From: an uncultured Porphyromonadaceae bacterium
Lineage (GTDB): Bacteria > Bacteroidota > Bacteroidia > Bacteroidales > Muribaculaceae
Assembly (NCBI GenBank): GCA_905212215.1
Contig: CAJMDR010000026.1
Coordinates: forward strand, 1 to 13,460
DNA length: 13,460 bases
Direction: 5' to 3'
The notes under the pieces are model-generated. The model had not been told where the DNA came from. It did not search any database and was given only the letters and a program-made list of their open reading frames with translations. Numbering within the stretch: the stretch's first letter is position 1; the number at the start of each line of letters is the position of its first letter. The translations under genes and the position numbers were made by a program. Below are positions 7,483-13,317 of the stretch, in pieces.

Positions 7483-9519
7483 ATGGCACAAGGAAAAATC
7501 GGGGTTACTACCGACAATATCTTCCCCGTAATCAAGAAATTCCTATATTCCGACCACGAGATTTTCCTGCGTGAGTTGGTGAGCAATGCAGTCGATGCAT
7601 GCCAGAAACTGCGCACTCTTTCTGCCTTTGGTGATTTCAAATTTGGTGATTTCAAAGGAGAGTTAGGGACACTTCAAGTGGAAGTGAAAATCGACAAGGA
7701 CGCCGGCACTCTTACAGTATCCGATAATGGTATTGGTCTTGATGCTGATGAAGTAGACCGTTACATCAATCAGATAGCTTTCTCCGGCGCCGAAGATTTC
7801 CTGAAAAAATACAAGGACACGGCAAACAACATCATCGGTCATTTTGGCCTCGGATTCTATTCTGCATTCATGGTGGCCAAGAAAGTGATGATTCGCTCTC
7901 TGAGCTACAAGGATGGAGCTAAAGCCGTGCAATGGGAATGTGACGGTTCACCGGAATATTCTCTCACAGAGACAGACAAGACGACCCGCGGAACGGATGT
8001 GATCCTGTTCATAGATGATGACGACAAACAATTCCTGGAGCAGAGCCGTATCGATGAACTCCTCAAGAAGTATTGCCGTTTCCTCCCAATCCCTGTGCTT
8101 ACTGACAAAACAAGCTACGACGAAAAGGCAGAAAAGGAGCTATATACCGTCAATGCCACTGAACCACTCTGGACGAAGAAACCGACTGACCTCACCGATG
8201 AGGATTATTTGCGTTTCTATCGTGAGTTGATGCCAGGAATGCCCGATCCGATGTTCTGGATTCACCTAAACGTAGACTACCCATTCACTCTGACTGGCAT
8301 TCTCTATTTCCCGAAGGTAAACAGCAACATAGATCTTCAGCGCAACAGAATCCAGTTGTACTGCAACTCCGTCTATGTAACAGATCAGGTAGAAGGCGTG
8401 GTTCCCGAGTTCATGACCCTCATGCAAGGCGTCATCGATTCTCCGGACATTCCACTGAACGTAAGCCGCTCTTATCTTCAGGCAGATAGCGCAGTGAAGA
8501 AAATCTCAGCTTATATTTCCAAGAAAGTAGCTGAGAAACTGGATAAGATGCTTAAGGATGACCGCAGTGCATTCGAGAAGAAATGGGACGACATCCAGCT
8601 CTTCATCGACTACGGTATGCTCACTGATGCCAAGTTCTGCGATGCTGCCATGAAGTTCTATCTGGTAAAAGATAGTGACGGGCAATACTTCACTCTACAG
8701 CAATACCGTGAATTGACCCAGGCAGAACAGACTGACAACACCGACAATCTTGTCTGGTTATACGCAACAGATCCGGAACAGCAATACAGCTACATTGCCG
8801 CTGCAAAAGCAAAAGGCTACAGTGTGCTCCTGATGCAAAGCCAGCTCGACAATCATGTCATCTCTCTGTTGGAGCAGAAACTCGAAAAGACAAGGCTGAT
8901 ACGTGTTGACAGCGACAGCGTTGACAAACTCATTGTCAAAACTGACACGAAGAAGGCAGACCTCACTCCGCTTCAGTCCGATCTGCTGAGTACCATCTTC
9001 CGTTCACAGATTCCACATATTGAAAAGACGGAGTTCATGGTAAGCTTCGATGCTCTTTCGGCAAACGACGCACCGGCTACCGTCACGCAGAATGAGTTCA
9101 TGCGTCGTATGAAGGAAATGCAGTCCATGCAACCAGGCCTCGCTTCTTTCTATGGCGATCTTCCGACTTCTTATTCTTTAGGTCTCAACACCGAGAATCC
9201 CGCCATAAAGCACATAACAGAGCTTGCCGAGGCTTCTTTACAGAACCGTATAGTACCTATCCGTGCTGACATAGAAGTTCTGGAAAAAGAAATAGCGGAA
9301 GAATCGAAGAAAGACAACGAATCCAATCCTGAACTTGAGGAGAAAGAGAAGAAAATCTCAGAACTCCGCAAAGAGCAAGAAAAGATAGTTGGTGAATATG
9401 CTGCTGAACAGCCTGAAGTTCGCCAGATCATAGATCTCGCCTTGTTGCGGGTAGGACTGCTGAAAGGAGCTCCTTTGGCTGAATTCATTGCCCGTTGCGA
9501 GAAGAATCTTGTAAAATAA
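7483..9519 (+). CDS. htpG: Molecular chaperone HtpG (bacterial Hsp90)
   Basis: HtpG is a cytoplasmic homodimeric ATP-dependent chaperone that remodels client proteins, often with DnaK. The GHKL ATPase domain shows FLRELVSNAVDA (catalytic E31, Mg-binding N35), VSDNGIGLDADEV (D81) and the lid IGHFGLGFYSAFMV (about 119-132). The middle domain carries the conserved LNVSRSYLQ segment around 8457-8483. The C-terminal dimerisation part ends in IDLALLRVGLLKGAPLAEFI. I chose ATG 7483 (MAQGKIGVTTDN), which matches how Bacteroidales HtpG proteins begin and has an A-rich upstream stretch; an in-frame ATG at 7459 would add eight unusual residues (MKPKTQHK). This gives 678 residues, normal for the order. 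A highly charged helical stretch (about 600-645) precedes the end. A 15-bp tandem duplication inside the ATPase domain is listed separately. A strong terminator follows the stop codon. Confidence 0.97.
   Translation: MAQGKIGVTTDNIFPVIKKFLYSDHEIFLRELVSNAVDACQKLRTLSAFGDFKFGDFKGELGTLQVEVKIDKDAGTLTVSDNGIGLDADEVDRYINQIAFSGAEDFLKKYKDTANNIIGHFGLGFYSAFMVAKKVMIRSLSYKDGAKAVQWECDGSPEYSLTETDKTTRGTDVILFIDDDDKQFLEQSRIDELLKKYCRFLPIPVLTDKTSYDEKAEKELYTVNATEPLWTKKPTDLTDEDYLRFYRELMPGMPDPMFWIHLNVDYPFTLTGILYFPKVNSNIDLQRNRIQLYCNSVYVTDQVEGVVPEFMTLMQGVIDSPDIPLNVSRSYLQADSAVKKISAYISKKVAEKLDKMLKDDRSAFEKKWDDIQLFIDYGMLTDAKFCDAAMKFYLVKDSDGQYFTLQQYRELTQAEQTDNTDNLVWLYATDPEQQYSYIAAAKAKGYSVLLMQSQLDNHVISLLEQKLEKTRLIRVDSDSVDKLIVKTDTKKADLTPLQSDLLSTIFRSQIPHIEKTEFMVSFDALSANDAPATVTQNEFMRRMKEMQSMQPGLASFYGDLPTSYSLGLNTENPAIKHITELAEASLQNRIVPIRADIEVLEKEIAEESKKDNESNPELEEKEKKISELRKEQEKIVGEYAAEQPEVRQIIDLALLRVGLLKGAPLAEFIARCEKNLVK
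7627..7656 (+). repeat. Perfect 15-bp tandem duplication inside htpG
   Basis: TTTGGTGATTTCAAA occurs twice in direct succession (7627-7641 and 7642-7656) with no mismatch. It is in frame and yields FGDFK-FGDFK in the N-terminal ATPase domain, just before GELGTLQVEV. HtpG proteins of this order usually have a single short EFKGEL-like stretch here, so it looks like a recent 5-residue slippage insertion. Confidence 0.8.
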
Positions 9520-9536
9520 AATCCATACACAAAATA

Positions 9537-9576
9537 AAAAAACAGCGTGTTGATTTGTATCAATGCGCTGTTTTTT
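9537..9576 (+). terminator. Strong rho-independent terminator after htpG
   Basis: AAAAAACAGCG pairs with CGCTGTTTTTT, then two G-U pairs, then TTGAT/ATCAA around a TTGT loop: an 18-bp stem with a built-in U tract, starting 17 bp past the htpG stop codon. The stem-top TTGAT-N4-ATCAA is also an exact match to the FNR consensus. The T run at 9571-9576 lies where a -33 element of the following promoter would be. Confidence 0.9.
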
Positions 9577-9595
9577 CTATGTTGCGAATGTTTTA

Positions 9596-9603
9596 TAACT
9601 TTG
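9596..9603 (+). promoter_or_regulatory. Bacteroidetes -7 promoter box (TAACTTTG) for the acetyltransferase gene
   Basis: TAACTTTG fully matches TAnnTTTG. Nineteen bases upstream is the T-rich end of the htpG terminator (9571-9576), a loose -33 match at correct spacing. Transcription would start near 9608, which favours the start codon at 9630 and argues against any start further upstream for the acetyltransferase. Confidence 0.6.
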
Positions 9604-9629
9604 TAACTGGAATGCAAAAGAAAACTGAT

Positions 9630-10160
9630 ATGATTGAAACGGAAAGACTGTTACTTAGACCTTGGACGGACTCCGACGCCGGGGCTATGTATAGATATGC
9701 CTCAGATCCGGACATAGGTTTTAATGGTGGCTGGCCGGTACATACATCCGTTGAAAATAGTCTTGAATTCATACATACTGTTTTTTCCGCACCGGAAGTT
9801 TATGCTGTTGTATTGAAAGATACTAATGAACCTGTTGGAAGTGTCGGAATTCTTTTCCAAGACAGTAAAAACACTTTAGGAATAAAAGAAGGAGAGATAG
9901 CATATTGGATTGGGAAGCCTTTCTGGGGCAAAGGCCTGATACCGGAAGCTGTCAAGGCTTTACTAAGTAAAGGCTTTAAAGAGTTAGGCCTTGAAAAAAT
10001 GTGGTGTGTGTATTACGAAGACAATACAAAATCAAAAAGGGTATGTGAAAAATGTGGCTTTGTTTTTCATCATATAAACAAGGGTGTAGTTACACCACTT
10101 GGGGACATACGGACAGAGATTTGTTGTCTGCTAACTAAAGATGACTATGAACGAATTTGA
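9630..10160 (+). CDS. GNAT-family N-acetyltransferase (RimJ/RimL-like)
   Basis: This 176-residue cytoplasmic acetyltransferase would move an acetyl group from acetyl-CoA to an amine; the acceptor is unknown. It opens with MIETERLLLRPW, the usual start of RimJ/RimL-type GNATs. Motif A/B features follow: GEIAYWIGKPFWGKGLIPEA, with the CoA-pyrophosphate loop around 99-104, then the family's terminal CYYEDN-like helix as VYYEDNTKSKRVCEKCGF (about 127-144). The frame stays open back into the end of htpG, but the promoter box at 9596-9603 and the terminator before it rule out those longer forms; ATG 9612 (MQKKTDM) is a possible alternative that adds six residues. Its last 20 bases overlap the next ORF, which suggests translational coupling. 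Ribosomal-protein, antibiotic or small-molecule acetylation cannot be told apart from sequence alone. Confidence 0.88.
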   Translation: MIETERLLLRPWTDSDAGAMYRYASDPDIGFNGGWPVHTSVENSLEFIHTVFSAPEVYAVVLKDTNEPVGSVGILFQDSKNTLGIKEGEIAYWIGKPFWGKGLIPEAVKALLSKGFKELGLEKMWCVYYEDNTKSKRVCEKCGFVFHHINKGVVTPLGDIRTEICCLLTKDDYERI

Positions 10161-10500
10161 CGATAATCAATATAACGGGGACCCGGAACATGACATGTGG
10201 GTGGACTATGATTACGAAATCAATACCGATGAAGATGTAACTGATGACGCTTTCGGAAATTTTGATGATGAAGATAATATACCGGAGAATGAAAATATTG
10301 GAAACCCGAACGAAATAATTACAAACAGAATAGTCTTGGGAATTGTATTACTTTGTCATCCTCGCTATAATCATTTTATAGCTTTCACAAAGAATGAAAA
10401 AAGCTCCCCTTTCCCAAGGAGAGCAATTCTACTACAGTCAATTACCAAACTGGAATGGTTAAGCGAAAAAACTTATACCGTTTATCGTCTACAAAATTAA
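10141..10500 (+). CDS. Acidic hypothetical protein, overlapping the acetyltransferase gene; C-terminal half doubtful
   Basis: I do not recognise this 119-residue ORF. Its first 58 residues (starting MTMNEFDDNQYNGDPEHDMW) are about one third Asp/Glu, low in Lys/Arg and hydrophilic, suggesting a small soluble acidic protein or an acidic tail. The second half (IITNRIVLGIVLLCHPRYN onward) changes sharply: it is basic and hydrophobic, uses more A/T-rich codons, and runs through a hairpin (10397-10424) that looks like a minus-strand terminator. The start overlaps the GNAT stop by 20 bases (or 14 if ATG 10147 is used), as in coupled gene pairs. The N-terminal part may be real and the C-terminal part read-through after a decayed 3' end. 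An entirely spurious ORF is also possible. Confidence 0.45.
   Translation: MTMNEFDDNQYNGDPEHDMWVDYDYEINTDEDVTDDAFGNFDDEDNIPENENIGNPNEIITNRIVLGIVLLCHPRYNHFIAFTKNEKSSPFPRRAILLQSITKLEWLSEKTYTVYRLQN
10397..10424 (-). terminator. Terminator-like hairpin facing the minus strand inside the acidic ORF
   Basis: On the minus strand GCTCTCCTT-GGGA-AAGGGGAGC forms a 9-bp stem with one mismatch, followed directly by six T's. On the plus strand the hairpin is followed by AATTCT, not a T run, so the orientation is minus. No minus-strand protein gene ends here. Confidence 0.5.
10397..10487 (-). ncRNA. Candidate small RNA, about 90 nt, antisense to the acidic ORF
   Basis: A minus-strand -7 box TAATTTTG lies at 10492-10499, and an intrinsic terminator facing the same way ends at 10397, leaving about 90 nt with no ATG-started reading frame. 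Between them is another small stem-loop (TTAACCA / TGGTAA with one bulge, 10442-10462). No -33 box is evident, and the sequence matches no RNA family I know. Expression is unproven; this is a positional argument only. Confidence 0.22.
10492..10499 (-). promoter_or_regulatory. Minus-strand -7 box (TAATTTTG) before the candidate small RNA
   Basis: The minus strand reads TAATTTTG, the same eight bases as the box before the large secreted-protein gene and a full TAnnTTTG match. There is no TTTG at 19-21 bp spacing upstream, and the setting is very AT-rich, so a chance match is quite possible. Confidence 0.25.
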
Positions 10501-10557
10501 CTATAATATTTTATATTTATTACCCCTTTAGTCATGAAATAAGTATATTTTCTTGAA

Positions 10558-10565
10558 TATTTTTG
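10558..10565 (+). promoter_or_regulatory. Possible distal -7 box (TATTTTTG) for the kinase-GH109 unit
   Basis: TATTTTTG matches TAnnTTTG and would give a transcript starting near 10571, with a leader of about 135 nt before the kinase gene and the dyad at 10568-10597 at its very start. No -33 partner is apparent. The 10501-10692 spacer is AT-rich and otherwise shows no reading frame I would support. Confidence 0.25.
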
Positions 10566-10567
10566 GA

Positions 10568-10597
10568 TATTGATAAAAATATTGACCTATATCAATA
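10568..10597. promoter_or_regulatory. Dyad with embedded FNR-like site upstream of the kinase gene
   Basis: TATTGATA (10568-10575) and TATCAATA (10590-10597) are perfect inverted repeats 14 bp apart. Inside, TTGAC-CTAT-ATCAA (10582-10595) is a 9/10 match to the FNR-type site TTGAT-N4-ATCAA. ATATTGA is also directly repeated (10567, 10579). The cluster of related half-sites suggests an operator controlling the kinase-GH109 genes. Confidence 0.4.
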
Positions 10598-10692
10598 ACA
10601 AGAAGAGTAGAAAGATGATTTCATTGTGAACTTAGTTGAATTACTGAAACAATTTTACCATAATGAATAAAGCTTTATTGAGAAATTTTTGT

Positions 10693-10700
10693 TAACTTTG
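10693..10700 (+). promoter_or_regulatory. -7 box (TAACTTTG) directly before the kinase start codon
   Basis: TAACTTTG is identical to the acetyltransferase promoter box and ends five bases before ATG 10706. A transcript from it would start at or within a few bases of the start codon, giving a leaderless or near-leaderless mRNA. No well-spaced -33 element is seen, only T-rich sequence (10674-10680). Confidence 0.5.
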
Positions 10701-10705
10701 CAGTG

Positions 10706-11797
10706 ATGAAAGCCCAAGTATCCAATTCAAGTCTTGACATTGCTCGTTGTTTTGCCACAGATGGTAAAGCTACGGAATCCGTTCCGTTAGGCAATGGCCT
10801 TATTAACGATACCTATCTCGTCACTACAGACAGTGGCGAGCGATATGTGTTGCAACGCATTAACCGAGCTGTGTTTCAGGATGTAGATACATTGCAACAA
10901 AATCTTAAGCTGATTACCGCTCATATCCGCAAAAGCCTTGCTCGCAAAGGAATAGACGATTTGGACCGCAAGGTACTCACTCCCGTTGATGCTTCTGATG
11001 GCTCTCTGTGGGTTGAAGACTTAGACGGTAACGCATGGCGAATGACTAAGTTTATAGCAGATTCTGTCACTCGCTCTGAACTTACTCCTGAAATGGCCAA
11101 AGTAACTGGTAAGGCATTCGCTGACTTTCATGCTTTCTTTGCCGAACAGGATGCTCCGGTATTGCAGGAAACGATTCCTGATTTCCATAATACGGCATTC
11201 CGAATCAAACAGCTACGCGATGCCGTTACGGGAAACAGAGTTAACAGGTTGGAGGATTGCAGAAAAGAAGTAGAATATCTGCTTGACCGCTCTGAGGAAA
11301 TGCTTGAAGCTCAGCGCCAGGCAGATAACGGTACATTACCCAGAAGGACCGCGCATTGCGATACCAAACTCAATAATATCCTTTTTGACGAGAATGGCGA
11401 AGTGCTCTGCGTAATAGACCTTGATACCACAATGCCCGGTTTCGTGCTGTCGGACTTCGGCGACTTTATCCGTACTGCAGCAAATACAGGCAAGGAAGAT
11501 GACCCGGCTCTTGACCGAGTATCGGTAAATATGGATATTTTCCGGAATTTCGCGGAAGGTTATGTAAAGAACGCTTCATTCCTTACTCAGGTAGAACGCT
11601 CTCTGCTTCCTTTCGGAGCCAAGATGCTGACGTATATGCAGGCTGTAAGGTTCCTTACAGATTATATCAACGGCGACACTTATTATAAAGTGGAATATCC
11701 GGAGCATAACCTCGTGCGCACAAGAACCCAGATAAAACTCTTGCAGAGCATTGATAGCAATTACGATGAGATGAATCGTTTCATCTCTGCTCTCTGA
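10706..11797 (+). CDS. nahK: NahK-like N-acetylhexosamine 1-kinase (APH/choline-kinase fold)
   Basis: This 363-residue cytoplasmic kinase probably phosphorylates the anomeric hydroxyl of GalNAc and/or GlcNAc. The N-lobe opens with PLGNGLINDTYLV and RYVLQRIN (about 27-52), the ATP-side strands of the family. The catalytic loop is HCDTKLNNILFD (217-228, base D219), followed by the metal-binding VIDLDTTMPG (236-245) and the substrate-side DFGDFIRTAA. The C-terminal YPEHNLVRTRTQIKL (331-345) is the stretch I recall from Bifidobacterium NahK, which is about 360 residues, so length and motifs agree. The HND of NahK is HCD here. A GTG at 10703 is also in frame, but ATG 10706 is more likely. The GH109 gene begins 38 bp downstream on the same strand, which supports amino-sugar salvage. 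Homoserine kinase-like or other APH-family substrates remain possible. Confidence 0.8.
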   Translation: MKAQVSNSSLDIARCFATDGKATESVPLGNGLINDTYLVTTDSGERYVLQRINRAVFQDVDTLQQNLKLITAHIRKSLARKGIDDLDRKVLTPVDASDGSLWVEDLDGNAWRMTKFIADSVTRSELTPEMAKVTGKAFADFHAFFAEQDAPVLQETIPDFHNTAFRIKQLRDAVTGNRVNRLEDCRKEVEYLLDRSEEMLEAQRQADNGTLPRRTAHCDTKLNNILFDENGEVLCVIDLDTTMPGFVLSDFGDFIRTAANTGKEDDPALDRVSVNMDIFRNFAEGYVKNASFLTQVERSLLPFGAKMLTYMQAVRFLTDYINGDTYYKVEYPEHNLVRTRTQIKLLQSIDSNYDEMNRFISAL

Positions 11798-11835
11798 CAA
11801 GATACCCCTTATAGCAAACCAACTACCAAACCATA

Positions 11836-13218
11836 ATGAAACGAACATTTTTCACAATTCTGCTTTTCCTTGCCACAGTAATGGTGGCATCGGCAGCATC
11901 GCCTCAGCCGATCAAGACAAAGATACCGGCTCGCCCCAAAGGTGCTACCGACATGGTCAACTTCCGCACCGCACCAATGGACAGTGTACGTGTGGGCTTC
12001 ATCGGTATGGGTATGCGTGGTCCCGGCGCTGTATATCGTTGGGCTAACATACCCCGTACCTCTATCAAGGCTATCTGCGACAAACATGCAGACCGCCTTG
12101 CCAAACCTCAGAAATACCTCAAGGACGCAGGTCGTCCCGCCGCAGCCGAATACAGTGGCGAAGAGGGTTGGAAGGAACTCTGCCAGCGTCCAGACATCGA
12201 TCTGGTATATATCGCCACAGACTGGAAGAATCATGTGCCTATGGCTGTCTATGCTATGGAACATGGCAAGCATGTGGCCGTAGAGGTGCCCGCAGCAATG
12301 AACCTTGACGAATGCTGGCAACTGGTAAACACTTCGGAAAAGACCCGCAAACACTGCATGATGCTCGAAAACTGCGTCTATGACTTCTTCGAGCTGACAA
12401 CACTCAACATGGCTCAGAAAGGTCTCTTCGGCGATATACTCCATGTAGAAGGGTCATATATCCATAACCTCGAGCCGTTCTGGAAAGCCTACGAAGGAAA
12501 TTGGCGCCTCGATTTCAACGAGAAAAACCGTGGCGATGTATATGCCACCCATGGCATGGGTCCTGCCGCTCAATTAGTGAACCTGCATCGCGGTAACAAG
12601 ATGACTTACCTTGTCTCCATGGATTCCAAAGCCCTTACAGGCCCGAAGATTGTGGAAGAACAGTGCGGCCGCAAGAGTCCGAATTTCCAGAATGCAGACC
12701 ACACCATGACCATGATTCAGACAGCTACTGGTCAGACGATGCATATCCAGCACGATGTAATGAATCCTCGTCCTTATTCCCGTATGTATCAGCTAACAGG
12801 AACTGAAGGCTTTGCCAACAAATATCCTGTAGAAGGCTACGCTTTCCGCGAGGTTAAGCCGTTTGAAGGTATGCCCGACCATGAGAATCTGTCCATGCAC
12901 GATTTCCTCCCGGAAGATGTGAAGACAGCGCTCATGAACAAATACAAGCACCCGATTCAGATAGAAACTGAAGAGATGGCAAAGAAAGTAGGAGGACATG
13001 GCGGTATGGACTATATCATGGATTATCGTCTCGTCTATTGCCTGCTCAATGGACTGCCTCTGGATCAGGATGTCTATGATGCAGCAGAATGGTCATGCCT
13101 TGGTGAACTTAGCCGCATCTCCATCGCCAATGGCAGCGCACCAGTAGAAGTACCTGACTTTACTCGTGGTGCCTGGAACAAACAGAAAGGCTATCACCAC
13201 TTCATGAAAGGTGAATAA
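11836..13218 (+). CDS. GH109 alpha-N-acetylgalactosaminidase (Gfo/Idh/MocA fold, exported)
   Basis: This 460-residue protein has a signal peptide (about 1-20, MKRTFFTILLFLATVMVASA, cleavage before ASP) and so acts in the periplasm or outside. It has an NAD-binding Rossmann start VRVGFIGMGMRGPG (51-64, GxGxxG at 57-62) and then the Gfo/Idh/MocA core IYIATDWKNHVPMA-type stretch and GKHVAVEVPAAMN (144-156; E150). GH109-typical segments follow: MLENCVYDFFEL (176-187), YATHGMGPAAQLVN (236-249; H239) and QHDVMNPRPYSRMYQLTG. GH109 enzymes cleave terminal alpha-GalNAc by an NAD-dependent redox/elimination mechanism and act on blood-group A and mucin-type glycans. It lies 38 bp behind the kinase gene and ends at a strong terminator, so the two genes form a unit. 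Another Gfo/Idh/MocA activity cannot be excluded, but the fit to GH109 is good. Confidence 0.88.
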   Translation: MKRTFFTILLFLATVMVASAASPQPIKTKIPARPKGATDMVNFRTAPMDSVRVGFIGMGMRGPGAVYRWANIPRTSIKAICDKHADRLAKPQKYLKDAGRPAAAEYSGEEGWKELCQRPDIDLVYIATDWKNHVPMAVYAMEHGKHVAVEVPAAMNLDECWQLVNTSEKTRKHCMMLENCVYDFFELTTLNMAQKGLFGDILHVEGSYIHNLEPFWKAYEGNWRLDFNEKNRGDVYATHGMGPAAQLVNLHRGNKMTYLVSMDSKALTGPKIVEEQCGRKSPNFQNADHTMTMIQTATGQTMHIQHDVMNPRPYSRMYQLTGTEGFANKYPVEGYAFREVKPFEGMPDHENLSMHDFLPEDVKTALMNKYKHPIQIETEEMAKKVGGHGGMDYIMDYRLVYCLLNGLPLDQDVYDAAEWSCLGELSRISIANGSAPVEVPDFTRGAWNKQKGYHHFMKGE

Positions 13219-13252
13219 TATAGAATAATAATATAGAATTATCTATAAAACT

Positions 13253-13295
13253 AAAACTGAGGCGTTGAACAAAACAATTCAACGCCTCAGTTTTT
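13253..13295. terminator. Bidirectional terminator between GH109 and convergent AraC gene
   Basis: AAAACTGAGGCGTTGAA (13253-13269) and its exact reverse complement (13278-13294) form a perfect 17-bp stem around an 8-nt loop (CAAAACAA), followed by a T tract. The A's on the left arm give the minus strand its own T run, so it can end both the GH109 transcript and the convergent AraC-type gene. Confidence 0.93.
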
Positions 13296-13317
13296 ATATA
13301 CTATCAGTTATGTCCTA

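Noticed and set aside
9171..9617. Minus-strand open frame of 148 codons across the htpG 3' end
   Set aside because: Its Ser/Phe-rich translation is the antisense of the charged HtpG C-terminus, and it crosses the terminator.
9495..9629. N-terminal extension of the acetyltransferase back into htpG
   Set aside because: It would run through the htpG terminator and the gene's own promoter box; GNAT homology starts at MIETERL.
10618..10700. Very short minus-strand ATG frames (6-12 codons) upstream of the candidate small RNA
   Set aside because: No start context, no conservation signal and extreme AT content; expected by chance.
11809..12444. Minus-strand open frame of 211 codons
   Set aside because: Antisense to GH109; Cys/His-rich shadow without a recognisable motif.
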